This document shows, one piece after another, positions 1 through 12,153 of a stretch of DNA of 64,000 bases. The notes beneath the pieces were generated by a model, which did not search any database, had not been told where the DNA came from, and saw only the letters and a list, made by a program, of their open reading frames with translations. Each line of letters starts with the position of its first letter. Positions within the stretch are counted from its first letter, which is position 1. Made by a program: the position numbers and the translations under genes. Location of the stretch: positions 64,499,346-64,563,345 of the forward strand of contig OX411551.1 in the NCBI GenBank assembly GCA_948146395.1, in the 5' to 3' direction. Source of the DNA: Fragum whitleyi (lineage: Eukaryota > Mollusca > Bivalvia > Cardiida > Cardiidae).

Positions 1-1260
1 CCAGACTTAAATAATGCAGCATTTTTTTCAACTGGTTTCACTTCCCTGAAACTTTCACTAGGGTATAGCAGGTCATCTGTAACAACTACTCTTGAAAAGG
101 GAAAAATGCCTGTTTTCCGGAAAACAGAAGTGATATTTACCGGAGTCATGGGCTTCAAGTATGCCTTACATGCTAGGCTGCAGATGTCGTATCCTGTTAC
201 TGTAAGGAAAGATCTCATGTATGAAGCACATTCTTTATAATAAAAAGCCTTAAATGGTCCGAACATTGAGACATCTAGTGGCTGCAGACGGTGGAAAGTG
301 TGTGCTGGTAGAACAAAAAGGAGTAGATGATGATCGATAGCCCAGGTGATTAAACTTCTCGATATGTGTGAAGAATGGTCATCTAAGATAAGTACTATAT
401 GCTGGTCATCATTAGCTCCCCTCCTGACAATTGGTATGAAGTGGTTTTGAATATACTGTTAAAAGATATTGGAATTTGACCAACCACTATCTGAGTTAAC
501 TCCTTGAACATCAGCAGAAGCTTTCATTTAATTCTTCACACTGTAGTTTACCTTTAAAGAAGAAAAATAGTGGAAGGTGATTACTAGCCGCAATAGCACA
601 CCCAATTACAATTGTTGTTGTTGATCTCGGTGAAGTAAAGGCTCGGGCTTTGGTTCCAATTGGTGCTATAACATTAGGGGGTCTAAGGTCAGGTTGAATT
701 CCAGTCTTATCCAAATTGTAGATGTGTTGAATTTCATATTTCTTCATTATATCGTCCGGATTATTGAAGTATGAGTAAACCACTTCAGGTAGTGTACTCT
801 TTGGTCTGTTGTTTTCTAGCCCCCTGAGTTTTATCGATGATAGCCTATGAGCCCATCTTCCCATAAAATTGTAAAGCCGGCAGTAACTTAGTGGTTTGTT
901 TGTATCTCTATGGTTGAGATTCATTGTTAGTTCTCCATCCAAGTATTGAAGTTTTGTATTGGTTACTACATACCTTAATTGGGCTATTGTCTCCAGGTGT
1001 TCCACAAGGGAATCTTCTTCCACATGTCTGAAGAGGTTATCTGCCCCAAAATGAGAGTGTTCAACATCCAATTTGCCCTTTACTCTATCCCTTAATGTCT
1101 GCTCAGGAACATTGAACTGTCTTGCTGCTCTTTGTGCAGATATTCTGTTCTGTTTATCAGTTTTGTATGCATTAAGTAGAGCTTCTTTCGAATAGCTTTT
1201 TTTGTATTTCATATAGACATCAATCAACAGAAATGTACCCCTGTCTAGCCCAATCGCCAA
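1..1260 (-). pseudogene. pogo/Tigger-like DDE transposase, frameshifted
   Basis: Transposase of the pogo/Tigger group (Tc1/mariner superfamily), running off the left edge of the window. An open frame of 249 codons covers 511-1260. Residues about 22-65 look like a pipsqueak-type helix-turn-helix, about 75-150 like a CENP-B-type DNA-binding segment, and the first catalytic Asp is D184 in YNLDKTGIQ. The frame is then broken near 515 and a further in-frame stop follows near 461. Beyond that, on the same strand, homologous sequence continues: LILDDHSSHIS (second Asp, about 365-395) and the pogo hallmark LQPLDVSMFGPFK (about 250-290). The D-D-D order fits pogo. Two lesions make this copy inactive. 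Family identity is well supported by motif order; the element termini are not visible. Confidence 0.85.
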
Positions 1261-2299
1261 ACATGTCTCAACCTTGGCATTAGAATAGTCGAGTTGTCAC
1301 GGCGACGGCGATGAAATTCACATTTTTGGCATTTAATGAGCAGTGATCTTAAAAAATGCATAGTAATAAGTGATGTACGCCCGTATAATTGTCTAGAAAC
1401 CAAAATTAGACTTTATTGGGCCGAAAAAGGGCAAAAAGAAATAAAATATTGAACAAGAAAAAAACAACAACAAGTAAATTCATCACAGACTTGGAAACGA
1501 GGTCAACATAATGCCTGCCTATATCTTTCACCGAGAGAGCTTTCCAAATGTCACTTTCGAAGATGTGTTAACAAGCTTTATCGCTCGAGTTGAAATGACA
1601 ATTTGCCTGCGTCATCTTTCCTCTTTCTGCCTTATTCCTATCCAAACACCGCCCCTGGAGACTTTACCCTCTCCGCTTTAAATATATTACTACTTAACCA
1701 TCCACCTCCCTTGTAAATGGAAATCGAATGTGTTACCTTGAAAAATTCGCCGAGATAAGTGTAAAATTCAACATTCTATCGATATGTAAAAACATATTTC
1801 AAAGTTAAATAACGTCTTAAAAGTGTCTGACGTCATTCAATAAATAATTCGACGAAAACATAAGGTAAGTGCCAGAAAGGAAAATAAATGGGAAATTCCT
1901 TCTTTTTAGACAATTTATTCGTCATTACTTTGAAATAAAAGCTTTGTTTTTCCAGAATCAATACTGTCGACAATTTGCAGATCTTTATTTCGCATGTGAT
2001 TGGTGGCAACCGGAGATGTTTAGAACGAATCTAATACTGGCGATTAATTAATTCATTGAACAAATATTTTATAACCAAAATATAGATTAAGACATTCACA
2101 CAATACTTCATTTACAATATGTTCATGTTCATATTCATTAGTGTTAAGTTGGTGTTTACAACGCTTCTCGTAGACAACGGAAATCCGTCTACGGTGACTA
2201 GTAACGTTTTAAGTTGTTATATATAAATAAACCTGATGGTTTTTACCGTGTCTATTTTTAGAGTTAGTCTGGGAATTTTCCAATTACCTTGACTAATAG
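1261..2299. other. non-coding, nothing recognised
   Basis: AT-rich sequence upstream of the pogo-like transposase. No open frame with recognisable composition, RNA gene or repeat was found. The 5' part, on the minus strand, may be 5' UTR and terminal sequence of the pogo-like element. Confidence 0.4.
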
Positions 2300-2372
2300 G
2301 TAAACACTGGTGTTTAACGATGTTACCGTAAAATGCTTGTCTATGATTTTGTATGTTGGTTTGCTATGATTC
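2300..2372 (+). repeat. left arm of a 6-kb inverted repeat pair
   Basis: About 70 bp starting with CACTGGTGTTTAACGATG match the reverse complement of 8198-8268 with only about one or two differences in the core. Both arms place the CACTGGTGT end outwards. The pair brackets the zinc-finger gene remnant. A shorter copy of the CACTGGTGTTTAA end lies at about 20174-20188. Confidence 0.75.
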
Positions 2373-4768
2373 TGTATTGCAAATGAGCGGGAAAAAATGC
2401 TTTTCTTCGATTTGCACGGGATTTTGTCTCATACACGTTGCTTTACTACAACTGAAAGCATGGCTGTCAATTTGGTAAGTTTTTCTTATTTTTAAATATC
2501 ATCTTTTAATTTTTCCTGTATCGATTTCATGTCGATGAAAGGTGTATGTTTGTCTTTGAGCGTGACTCTGTGGCGATGGTTTTTTGAAGATAGTGTGTTG
2601 GTTTCTTGAAAGCATTTTTGAAACTTGATTGGCGCATTTGTGATATCTTTTATAAAAACGCGATATATTTTATCAGGGAAATCGCGAATTTCTATCATAT
2701 ATTATTGATTGAAATAGCCTAAGACTTGCTGTTTCGAACAATGAAAGATATAATTACATTAGTAAATCAGTTTATGCAATTCCTTTGCAGGAAAATGTTA
2801 GATTTAGATTGGCAGATGAATTAGTGGAGGAGTTTGTTGGTGACCCGGAAAAGATTGGAGAAGGAAATCAAGAACAGGTATGTAGATGTTATTTTGTACC
2901 TATCTAAGAAATATACTTGTGTTGTAAAAAAAAACGCTTAGGACGTTAATGAAGTTTGAAACCGGATTTACATTTGAGTACACATGTAAGCGCGTAAACA
3001 GTTCCAAAACACTTCGCATAGTTTTCATCTTGAACACAGAGATGGTTCATACAAAATGAAAGTATTAAGAAGCCTACGTTAGACTTAATTTGGAAGCAAA
3101 GTATTTAATTATGCTATATAAACGTTATTATATACTACTGAAAATTTTCGATTTTTTATTTCATTACCCCTTCATGGTTTTAGGTTATATGTTCATGCAT
3201 ACAGCCTTACGACATTCCCATGAATATATAAATATACTTAGTTCAAAAAGAAAGTGTGCACTTTTGAATTTTAAATTTCTCTGAGATTACACAATATATC
3301 GTCACGAAATGTCGTATGACTATTCCCAAGAGTATGTACAGACGCTATTTGAAAGCAAAAATCGCGTGATAAGCAAATATCTTCTGCTTAATTGAGACAA
3401 ATGATTTTGAATGTTTTGCATGTGCATCTCGCATTTGACGTGTGATTGGTCTGAAAATGCATTCAATGGAGTCTTGCGGCTTTCCTAAGCATAAAATTAC
3501 ATCTTCAATAAAATTATGCGTGATGTAAAAGCGTGCTTTGACTACCAATAAACGTCGTTGAACAAAATGGAACCTTGTCAGATTTAGAATGTCATTAAAA
3601 TTGATTAGGCATTCATGTTCCAATAGAAATCGAGGTCATCATTTTGTAAAGCCTTTAATACGCAAATCGAGATGAATAGAACGCTATGGCACCATTCAAC
3701 GACGAGTAACTGGCCTTACAACGTAGTAATGTCTAACGTTGACGTACACGTAACGTCTGCATACAAATTAAAACTGTTGTTTGGAAATGGCTTCTTAAAC
3801 TCTATTATACAACATCAACACATAGCTCTTATCAAAGAAAAAAGTTGTAAGGAGGTCAAATTTCAACAATATAGGTTCTGTCTGTGCGTATGCATCATGC
3901 GATACCTTATCCAAATCTGATTTGATTTTTAATTTTAAAATGTCTTGACTTAAGTTTGGTAGCAATATACTCCATAATTTTCATCCAACTTTGTAAAAGT
4001 CAATAGAAATAGAAAAAGTGAAAGTTCCAACTTTCTTATGGGACTCAGTATATATGGAATCAAGGGGGAAAAACACCCACTCACAATCGAATTTACCGTC
4101 AATCAAGTTGATTTACAAAAGTGATAATCTTGTATAGGCAATATGGAAATATGATTTTAATTCAAGAATGTTTTACGTGTATTAGCCAGTTTAGAAACGT
4201 TCATACTTATTTACTTGTGTTCTTCGACAAAATGCCTTCATTTGAAGAATTTTAATATTCCTTCAACGTGTGTTAGTGGATGGTTTTTGACTCGCACTCA
4301 TATTGTTATGGGATAACGAAAGTGGCGTAAATACAGCTTTACTCGAGCTGTATTTACGACATTTAAGTCGCCAATCGAAAATATGTTTTCGATGAAGGAA
4401 AACGAAACTTCTTGACCATAATAAAAGATTCTTGATGATTTGTCTTAAATTGATTTGCAGGGGGAATCCACGTTACTGAATGGGTCCTTCGATGAAGAGG
4501 TCTTTATTAAAGAAAGTTACCAGGATGGGATGACTGTGGAATGAAATTAAAGGCAGGTACGCGCTATTTTGTATAATTGCTATTCCAAAATTCTAACGCG
4601 ATTGCGTGAAGAAACAGAAAACTATCTAAAATCACTATGTAAACCTTATTGTTAATGTTGTCGCGTGCATTTGTTTATAGTCTAAAAAGGCATTTTCTTG
4701 CTCTAATGCCTTAAAGTCAGGTAAGTTCTAGCTATTCGATGAAAATTTGAGTGAAGGGGTGGTTTGCA

Positions 4769-4879
<111 letters not shown>

Positions 4880-4970
4880 ACCTTCATTTGAAAATGTAGG
4901 ATGTCAAGTGTAGAGATTATAATCAAGAACCAATTTCATTTTTGCGTGTGTCAATGAATAAAGTGTTTTG

Positions 4971-5045
4971 GAGGAGGAGTTATATGCACAAGGTAAAATC
5001 CGAGGACGGAGCCCGAGAAAGTTTGCTTTGTATATATCTCCTCCC
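4971..5045. repeat. palindromic hairpin repeat, GAGGAGGAG ends
   Basis: GAGGAGGAGTTATATGCACA at one end is mirrored by a complementary TTGTATATATCTCCTCC end, with a CCGAGG...GCCCGAG loop region. A relative at 12892-12950 has the same GTTATATGCA arm and a CTCGGGC/GCCCTCGG loop. Small foldback MITE, function none expected. Confidence 0.6.
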
Positions 5046-5830
5046 CACTTTATTCAGGGACACATCAACGCTAAAATAAGATAATATCCACAATAAAACA
5101 CGACCACGATTTTGAATACTTTGTTCTATTCTTTTTTTTAGTATAAAATAGTTTTATTACATTGTCTGGGTGTAAAGTTAATGAAAGACCAATTATACTG
5201 ACATTCGGATAATTGAAAGAAAAACGAAGCGCGTCACTTAGCACGTTACGTTTTATGGCGTCAAAAGCATCTACGTTCTCGCTTAAGATGACGTTGAATA
5301 TGATAAATAAGCGGAGCTTTCTGTGTACACAGTAAAACACATGGCATAAGAATTTTATTGCGAATAAAGCTCTAATCGATTTTCTTATATGCGTTTTATG
5401 CTACTGTGTTACAAGTTCATTTGATATCAAATAGGATAACGGTGACAAACAGGAGCAGCAAAAGAGGCTCTACAAGTGTGACGACTGCAGGAACTGTACC
5501 ACGGCGCCATCTTATCTCCATAGGCACAAGGGGAGCATTCACCAGAGTAGACTATTTCATTGTGAATTATGCAGTAAGACATATGGTCAAAATTTCTTGA
5601 ATAAACACGTACAAACCGTTCACCAAAAATACATCTGTTATGCAACAAGTGTTCACAGACTTTTTTTGCAAAACAAGGTTTAGCTTGCCAAACTGTGTCT
5701 GTCCACGATAGTGAAAATCTTAGTATAAGTGTAATCAGTGCAATGAGTCTTTTTATGATAAAACCTATTACATTGGGCACGTAAACAAACATTTTAGTAT
5801 CAAACCAGTTTTCTTGTAGTAAATACAAAA

Positions 5831-8197
5831 CGTGTAAGTATATTGGAATGAAAACGAATTAATTTATGTGCGCTAAGTAGTGATATTACGTCTAGCAACG
5901 TCAATTCTCCTGATGACGCTACATTAAATACGCAAAAATGACGTCATGTTTCCAGCGGCGACGTCAAATAGAAACATTTGATATGGCCGCACAGTAAGAA
6001 TGTAAAGATGTAGTTGTGACATTTCCATGGTGTATTTTTTTTGTAAAAGGCATTAGCCGAAATATCAAAAAAGAGTAGTTATTTTAAAGAATTAATTCTA
6101 TTTTCTCAAAACTAAATGCAAATATAAGTCGGTCTACAACATCATGTGCGGAAAAAAATGTACATAGGATTGTGCCGTCAGTTAAGATGTGTGTTTACTA
6201 TTTTAACAGGCAAAATTTTCTTTTACAGCATAAATGTGACAAGCTGCACGGAACAAAACCAAGTCTTCGAAAAGTATCTAATGTGACTAGCCTTTACGAC
6301 TTTCGAACTGAATGACTACAGCAAATACAGTTTCAATTTCGGTCTGATTTTGTGAAAGAAAAGAAGAACTTCTACCTAGAGTATTGTTTATATTACCTAC
6401 GGAACCATAACTAAGAACTCAGGCGTAGACCGTAAGGCGACAAGCTGTGTCTGTGCAATCAGTGCAAGTTAGAACGGAAACAAAGACCTTTGATTTTGTT
6501 AAAGAAAAATAACTTGAAACAAGTTGGCAAAATCTCACACAAAAGCCCGTTACAATGCTGGTTGTCAAAGTATGAAAAAAAAAACAACAAAAAGAATAAT
6601 TAGAAAATTAAGCTATGAAGAGTAACATTTTCTGTACACTTCAGTCCGTAATTATGGGAGGAACATAACTCCCAAGTTTCAAGTCAATCGGACATACGGT
6701 GAGTTATGCTCCGGACAAAGGAGTGAATGCCAATCGTCCGTTGGACGTCGGACGCCATGGGTGATCACGTAATTCTTTTGACAGAAGTACAACAATCGCA
6801 AGGCCGAAGAGAACCCTTAGGTCATAGACATAACGTTAAATCAGTTAAAATGGGTTGCGGTCATTAGACGATCAATGTACGGTGTTGTGCTTGGAAATCT
6901 TTACCACATCATCCTATTGTAACCGCTATCACCATACGGGGACATGCGACGGTCGTAAGGTGTAGAGTAGATCTAAGTAAATCATGTCATCGTCTCCAAA
7001 GGGGATGCCCATTTACCATGCAGCCACATTAGCTAGTCTTGTGATAGGTTTAGAAATACTTCGAGCACAGCACAATTTTGTGTTCACATTCGTCGTAGAA
7101 AAACGTACAATATCAAATGTACCGTATGATTTTTTTTAAAAGAATATATATATATTTCCCTACATCTTTATACTGGTTAAATACATAAGTCTCAGAATAA
7201 AAAAGCATCTCTATGAAACTAACGAGGGTGTACTTTAATTTGGAAGTTATTGTTGATTGATTATGAGCTGCAGTGACAGGTTAATTTGACTTTTTTTAAA
7301 TAATAGCCATATGTTGTTTTACCAACTTGAATTTCTCACAAGGCAATAATATGGTTGTATCTTTTGATCATGTGTCGTTATTGTTAAACATATATTGGCT
7401 AATTTCTAATGATGTGCCAACATAGTTAACAATTAGTTTCCAGTTTTTTTTTTTTTTTTTTTTGGCTGACGTGTTACCATTTTTTATTTGTGGGAAAGTA
7501 TTTTTATTGAAGAAAGTATTGATATAGATTAATTTTAATCGAAGATGAATGTGTCCCGATTTATAGATGTCGCAGTTGTTCCGAAATTGACAAAGAACTG
7601 AAAAATATTTCATACAAGCAATAACAGTATTTAGAGAATTGGATACTATTCTACCTGAAATGTTGAATCGTTATTCTTAATTGGTACAACTACCTACGAC
7701 CAACAGTGGATTATGTATATTTCTCGTATAAATTCGCGTTTTCATATAGTTTGACTTCACATAATCTTTTGTAGATAATCACATATTAACCAACACACCA
7801 GCAATACTCTTCTTCAATTAACCAATATACCATCTTCAATTAACCATGTCTTAGGAAAAAGTAAATATTCACTAAAAATGATTTAACCGTGGACCATCAT
7901 TGTTATAAGAGGCAAATACGAAGAACACAATACAACTTCATCTGAAGCAACCAACACTTGGCAAGAGTTTGCTTTCTTTGAAATCAAATAGCCATTTAAA
8001 AGATTTTCTTCATAAATGAATTTATTTCAAGTTTAACATTCATGATAACTGAAGATCAAGACAAAGAGGTAGCGCAAAGTGCAATTAAAATCGTTTACTT
8101 AGTCTGGGGTGATCCATTTTAAATTCATTCAATGCATTCTCCAAAATTACGAACATTCCATACGACATGTGTATTGTTTACAAAAATTACCTATATA
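5831..8197. other. non-coding; dispersed repeat remnants
   Basis: Long AT-rich stretch. The segment about 6640-6770 (GGAGGAACATAACTCCCAAG, CGTCCGTTGGACGTCGGACG) reads like a dispersed repeat fragment. A T17 run occurs at about 7445-7463. No gene recognised apart from the possible degraded zinc-finger exon near 6230. Confidence 0.4.
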
Positions 8198-8268
8198 ATC
8201 ATAGCAAACCAACATACAAAATCATAGACAAGCATTTTACGGTATCATCGTTAAACACCAGTGGTAAA
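8198..8268 (-). repeat. right arm of the 6-kb inverted repeat pair
   Basis: Reverse complement of 2300-2372, with ACGATGATACCG here against ACGATGTTACCG on the left. Its outer end abuts the LTR-like segment that begins at about 8273. Confidence 0.75.
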
Positions 8269-8272
8269 TGTA

Positions 8273-8719
8273 TGTAGAATATTTTAGATCTTTCTAGAAA
8301 GGCCTTTTAGAAAGTGATTCAGACTCTAGAGTCTTCTTATGTTCTATGCTATTCTAGATTGTTCTATGGTATTATATAAAGGGATTCCTACAGCATTCTT
8401 GGTTCACTTGATTTAGACTAATGGTTTCATTTAGTAGTACTGTGTTGAACTAAAAGGGGATTTCTCGTTATCTTAAAAGTGTGTTTAAAAGCGTGTTAAA
8501 TTTTAAATTCGGATATTATTGGATTTATTATTTGTGGACCAGGAACTTGATTAAATTGGATCTCAAATTAAAAACTGTAGGATTAATCATTCAAGGTATT
8601 GTAATTTGTTTTTGTGTTAATTTCATATTGTCAATAATTCTGGTATTATTTTCAATAAATATTGTTAATTGTAAAGTTTGTTGCTGGCTTCTTTGTTCTT
8701 GTTACATTGGCACGTAACA
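8273..8719 (+). mobile_element. solo-LTR-like segment
   Basis: Starts TGTAGAATATTTTAGATC and ends ACGTAACA, i.e. TG...CA. It contains several TTCTAGAA-like motifs (8290-8360), a TATA box in TATTATATAAAGG (about 8372-8383), and AATAAA (about 8656) shortly before a TG/T-rich tail, the order expected of U3-R-U5. Flanking ATGTA and AAGTA could be an imperfect 5-bp target duplication. Alternatively the LTR ends at TTGTTACA (about 8705), and TTGGCACG after it is a primer-binding site of a truncated retrovirus-like (Gypsy-type) element. No gag or pol frame is present nearby. Confidence 0.45.
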
Positions 8720-8865
8720 AAGTAAAATTTCTCCCATTTAACCCCCCCCCCCCCCCACTCCTCCTCCGTTGCCTTGTGACGTACAACCATCGGATTGGAA
8801 GGTGACGGTTTACCGTAGGCTGCTCGACAGAATAGTAATCTTTGCAATCACACATGCATTTGTTT

Positions 8866-9187
8866 CGGAACCCTCGACGATTTCACGGAAATGACCCCAG
8901 GAATAACAAGCGCGTCATTTCGCACGTGGATTAACATGGCGTCACAATCACCAAGATGGCTATGAGAAAACAAAAATTAACGAAAGGTCAACACTGGACG
9001 TAATATTACGAGGTGTTTTACTGACTGTTTTATTCATTAAATTATAATGTGCTCCCGAGATCTGCACTTTTCTTCAAGGGTAATGACCGAAGAACCACCA
9101 GAAGCCGAATTACGTAAAATGGCTCGATATTACTACACCTACGCCTGAGGTACTTTCCTGTTTAGGGAAAAGTCCGAGCAATATTCC
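8866..9187 (+). mobile_element. TCGGAAC-end element, copy 1
   Basis: Non-autonomous element that recurs at 13010-13440, 37432-37765, 52552-52690 and 60071-60460. Ends are GGAACCCTCGACGATTTC and AAAAGTCCGAGCAATATTCC. These are imperfect inverted repeats of each other (consensus end TCGGAACATCGCTCGGAC). The interior contains the conserved piece GAATAACAAGCGCGTCATTT. No coding capacity. Confidence 0.65.
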
Positions 9188-9188
9188 T

Positions 9189-9587
9189 ACAGTTAAATAC
9201 ATCGTGAAATTGACATTCATCTCAACCAAAACCATTCTAAATTGCTCACTCAGCGCTCCATTCATTCATTCCAAACGCTCACCCAAACCATTCAAAATCT
9301 CTCCAAAATGACTTAAAATGAAAGATCAACATCTACATTCAGATTTAATATAGCTTCAAAAAATCGCGATGTCACTGAAATAAGTGAAATCATAAGCGTC
9401 TTTTTGGTCTTTGGAGATATAGGACACAATTTAAAGAATTTGTATGCATATTTATTTAAGGTAATTATTATCAAGATGAACAAAATAAGCGACATTGGAT
9501 AACCTCCCTTTTAATTTCACTCATCACACTCATTCACTTTCTTTCAAAAATCATTGTCTTAGTCAATCTCACGATGTTGTTAACTGT
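9189..9587 (+). mobile_element. CATCGTGAAATT-TIR MITE, copy 1
   Basis: Approximately 400-bp element with inverted ends: left ACAGTTAAATACATCGTGAA, right TCTCACGATGTTGTTAACTG. The interior carries a typical CTCACTCAGCGCTCCATTC block and an AAAATCGCGAT block. At least seven copies in this window (17238, 49523, 53037, 53918, 56433, with degraded ones at 12522 and 59630). It starts directly at the end of the preceding element, suggesting sequential insertion. Confidence 0.8.
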
Positions 9588-9639
9588 AATGGGTTTGGAA
9601 TCAGATTTTCGACTGAACATTGCATTCCTCTCAATAGGT

Positions 9640-9674
9640 CCCGTTGCGGAACTATTTCGGGTCCTCTACCTTAA
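9640..9674. mobile_element. truncated TTAAGGTAG MITE end
   Basis: GTTGCGGAACTATTTCGGGT followed by CCTCTACCTTAA matches the right end of the MITE family at 11720, 21801 and 55276. Only this terminal piece remains. Confidence 0.55.
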
Positions 9675-10279
9675 TAGATGAAGAGAATATATATAATTTT
9701 AGCTTAAACGCAATGAATTTGCCAGTATATGTTTCACGCCAAATTAAACAGACTTTCTTAGGGGGTACTTTACGCATAACCTCTAAAAAAGGTGCGTAAT
9801 CAAAATTGTTTTCATTGAAAATTAACAATTTTTTAGGTCATTCAGACAACACAATTGCTGTTGGACATAACTTGGAAGGTTAAGGCGACATTGAAAATTA
9901 TATGAAATTTGAAAAGATATCATCTCATTTTATAGATGAAATCATAGGAAAAGAAGATTTTTTTCTTTATTCACTCTACCTCTTCCAAAAATGAACACAG
10001 AATGTAAATTTCGTTGACTTGTTGGAAGCAATTCCTTCGTTGTTAACAATGTTTTATTCTCCAAAAAGACATAAAGTAAAAAAAGTCACTAACTAATAAT
10101 GATATTGTTCATTTTGTCCTCTAGTAATGGGCTAATCTAGGACGTCGTTCCTTTCACTCCGTCTACGGAAGAGAAAACAGCTGAAATAAAGTGATAAAAG
10201 AAGAATATAACTTAGAATAAAATATGATTAAAGAAAATTAGTATTTTTATATTTTCTCTACCTACCTAGAAACAAATTG
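9675..10279. other. non-coding, nothing recognised
   Basis: AT-rich spacer between MITE remnants. No gene or repeat family assigned. Confidence 0.4.
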
Positions 10280-10641
10280 CAGTTTATATATTTCTCGAGC
10301 GACCACCTCTATTAAGGGGGCACTTTTATTGAGCGATCATGATGAAATATCCCTTTAACGCGAGAAAACTTCTAAAAAGGTGGACATTCCGTAAACGAAC
10401 ACTTGCTTATTGTTGAATATTATGATGTTCAAACCATTAGAATCATTAGAATCGTCTCAATGAGATAATTCTAATGGTTTGAACTTCAAAAGATTAGTAA
10501 GAATTATGAGACAATCTATAAAGGCTATCAAAATGACAGTTTCTCTTATCTTGAAATATTGAAACAAGCGACCAATTCTAAAATCAATCGCTTTTTGGTA
10601 GTCCCCCCTAAGTGGTTCCCGAAACACAAGTAAGACGGTAT
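10280..10641 (+). mobile_element. GCGACCA MITE, copy 1
   Basis: Element with GAGCGACCACC near one end, GACCAATTCTAAAATCAATCG near the other, and a central hairpin AACCATTAGAAT...ATTCTAATGGTT (about 10433-10483). The right end ACACAAGTAAGACGGTA resembles the ACACAAGTTTTACTGTA end of the copy at 10930. Confidence 0.65.
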
Positions 10642-10929
10642 GCACCCTCTCGATGACCTCCCCTTTATCAAAACCATTTGCAAACAAATATTTTACGGAG
10701 TTTCCAAGCTGGCTTTTTTATCTGATGGAAAACATAAACGAGGGACAAGCAAACAGTTCTGAGACTTTAATCCTATTTAATCTCATAGTCATCCGACGAC
10801 AAACAAAATTACACCTATTGCAAACCGTTTCTTCTTTCAACAAATGTACTTAAGTTCACCAAAATAAGATGACCACAGCCAATTTTGTATCAAATCTCAA
10901 AGTTACATGTGCAGCATATCTGTGCAAAT

Positions 10930-11278
10930 ACAGTCGATATTGCTCGGGCGACCACGTGTATCAAGCGACCAATTTTATTAAGCGATCCCCATAAAAAGTC
11001 CCTTGCCTTAAGCAAAATCTCTGAAAAAGAGGACATTCTTAACGAAAAACTGGTTATTATTGAATCTTATGTTGTTAGAACCCATTAGAATCGTCCCATT
11101 AAGACGATTCTAATGGGTTCAAACATCATAGGATTCAGTATAACTTGACCAACAATCTTTAAATGATATCAAAATATGCTTTAATATTCACCATGACATT
11201 TTGTATTTAGCGACCATTCCGATAAACGACCGCTTTTTGGTGGTCCCCTGAGTGCTCGCTTAGCACAAGTTTTACTGT
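10930..11278 (+). mobile_element. GCGACCA MITE, copy 2
   Basis: Best left end is ACAGTCGATATTGCTCGGGC and best right end is ACACAAGTTTTACTGT. Several GCGACCA motifs occur near each end. A central near-perfect hairpin, ACCCATTAGAATCGTC...GACGATTCTAATGGGT, sits at about 11078-11120. Non-coding. A third copy, in the opposite orientation, is at 20431-20769. Confidence 0.75.
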
Positions 11279-11373
11279 ACTCGTAAGTGACGTCATTAAC
11301 GACAGACGTATCTTGAAATATTCCCATAATAATCAGTAAAATGATATTGAAACACAATGGAACATGTTGTGAA

Positions 11374-11601
11374 TTAACCCTTTCCTGTCCAATGACTGGT
11401 TTTTACGTCCCTAAGATTTTGTAATTGAGAAAATATTGTAGAAAAGAAGAAATTGCTTCTGACAAGCAATTTCCTCTTTTTCCACACTATTTTCTTCCCT
11501 ACTGAATAGTTATTTTCTAAATTAAATCCACTTTAAATTTTCGTCTGCAAAACCTCTGAATTTGGACAGGTCCCAAATTTTGTAAAACAGGAAAGGATTA
11601 A
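11374..11601 (+). mobile_element. TTAA-flanked CCCTTTCCTGT MITE, copy 1
   Basis: TTAA at 11374-11377 and at 11598-11601 flank a 220-bp element. It begins CCCTTTCCTGTCC and ends AAACAGGAAAGGA. TTAA duplication and CCC-type termini are the hallmark of piggyBac superfamily elements, so this is probably a piggyBac-derived MITE. A central imperfect hairpin (GAAATTGCTTCTGACAAGCA) is present. A second copy in opposite orientation lies at 55008-55228. Confidence 0.75.
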
Positions 11602-11719
11602 AAAATGAACAAATTTAAAAATAAGTTTAAGCAATGAGTTTCTGGTTGATACTTGTTTGTCTGAAAATCGATACTAGTCAAGTCATGAACATATAAACAG
11701 CATAATACCATTAATTGTA

Positions 11720-11882
11720 TTAAGGAATTGACCCGTAAAAGTACCGCAACATTTCGGAACTCTTGAACTTTCACAACGTTAATCGAGGTTTCCCAATTGT
11801 AACATTAGGAAACTTCGGTCAACACTGTTAAAATTTGTGAATAACGAAACATTGCGGAATTATTACGGGTCTACTACCTTAA
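11720..11882. mobile_element. TTAAGGTAG palindromic MITE, copy 1
   Basis: About 160 bp bounded by TTAA at both ends, with inverted ends TTAAGGAATTGACCCGTAA and TTACGGGTCTACTACCTTAA. The arms meet near TTAGGAAAC. Copies at 21801-21967 and 55276-55440, and partial ends at 9640 and 62237. The palindromic shape and TTAA ends suggest another TTAA-targeting DNA transposon group. Confidence 0.75.
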
Positions 11883-12153
11883 TCACCATCTGAAGAGCCC
11901 CGACGAAACGTTGTTTCTGTGAAAAGCATATTTCCTCCTTAGAGTTATGCCAGCGTCGAATGATATATTCGAGCATCTTGCTCATAAACAATTTTGTAGA
12001 GCATTTAGGAAAAATCCTTTTGCATTGTCAAATAATTAAAAAAATTAACCTATATCAATAACAATATCTGGAAATTTCATCTAAATCTGGTAATTTCTAA
12101 GAAAAAATATTGAATTGGTCTCATAGGATTTTTATACCCCCCCCCCCGTTTAC

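Noticed and set aside
3345..3623. 92-codon minus-strand frame inside the zinc-finger gene intron
   Set aside because: No motif, no splice or promoter context, and antisense to the gene; probably chance.
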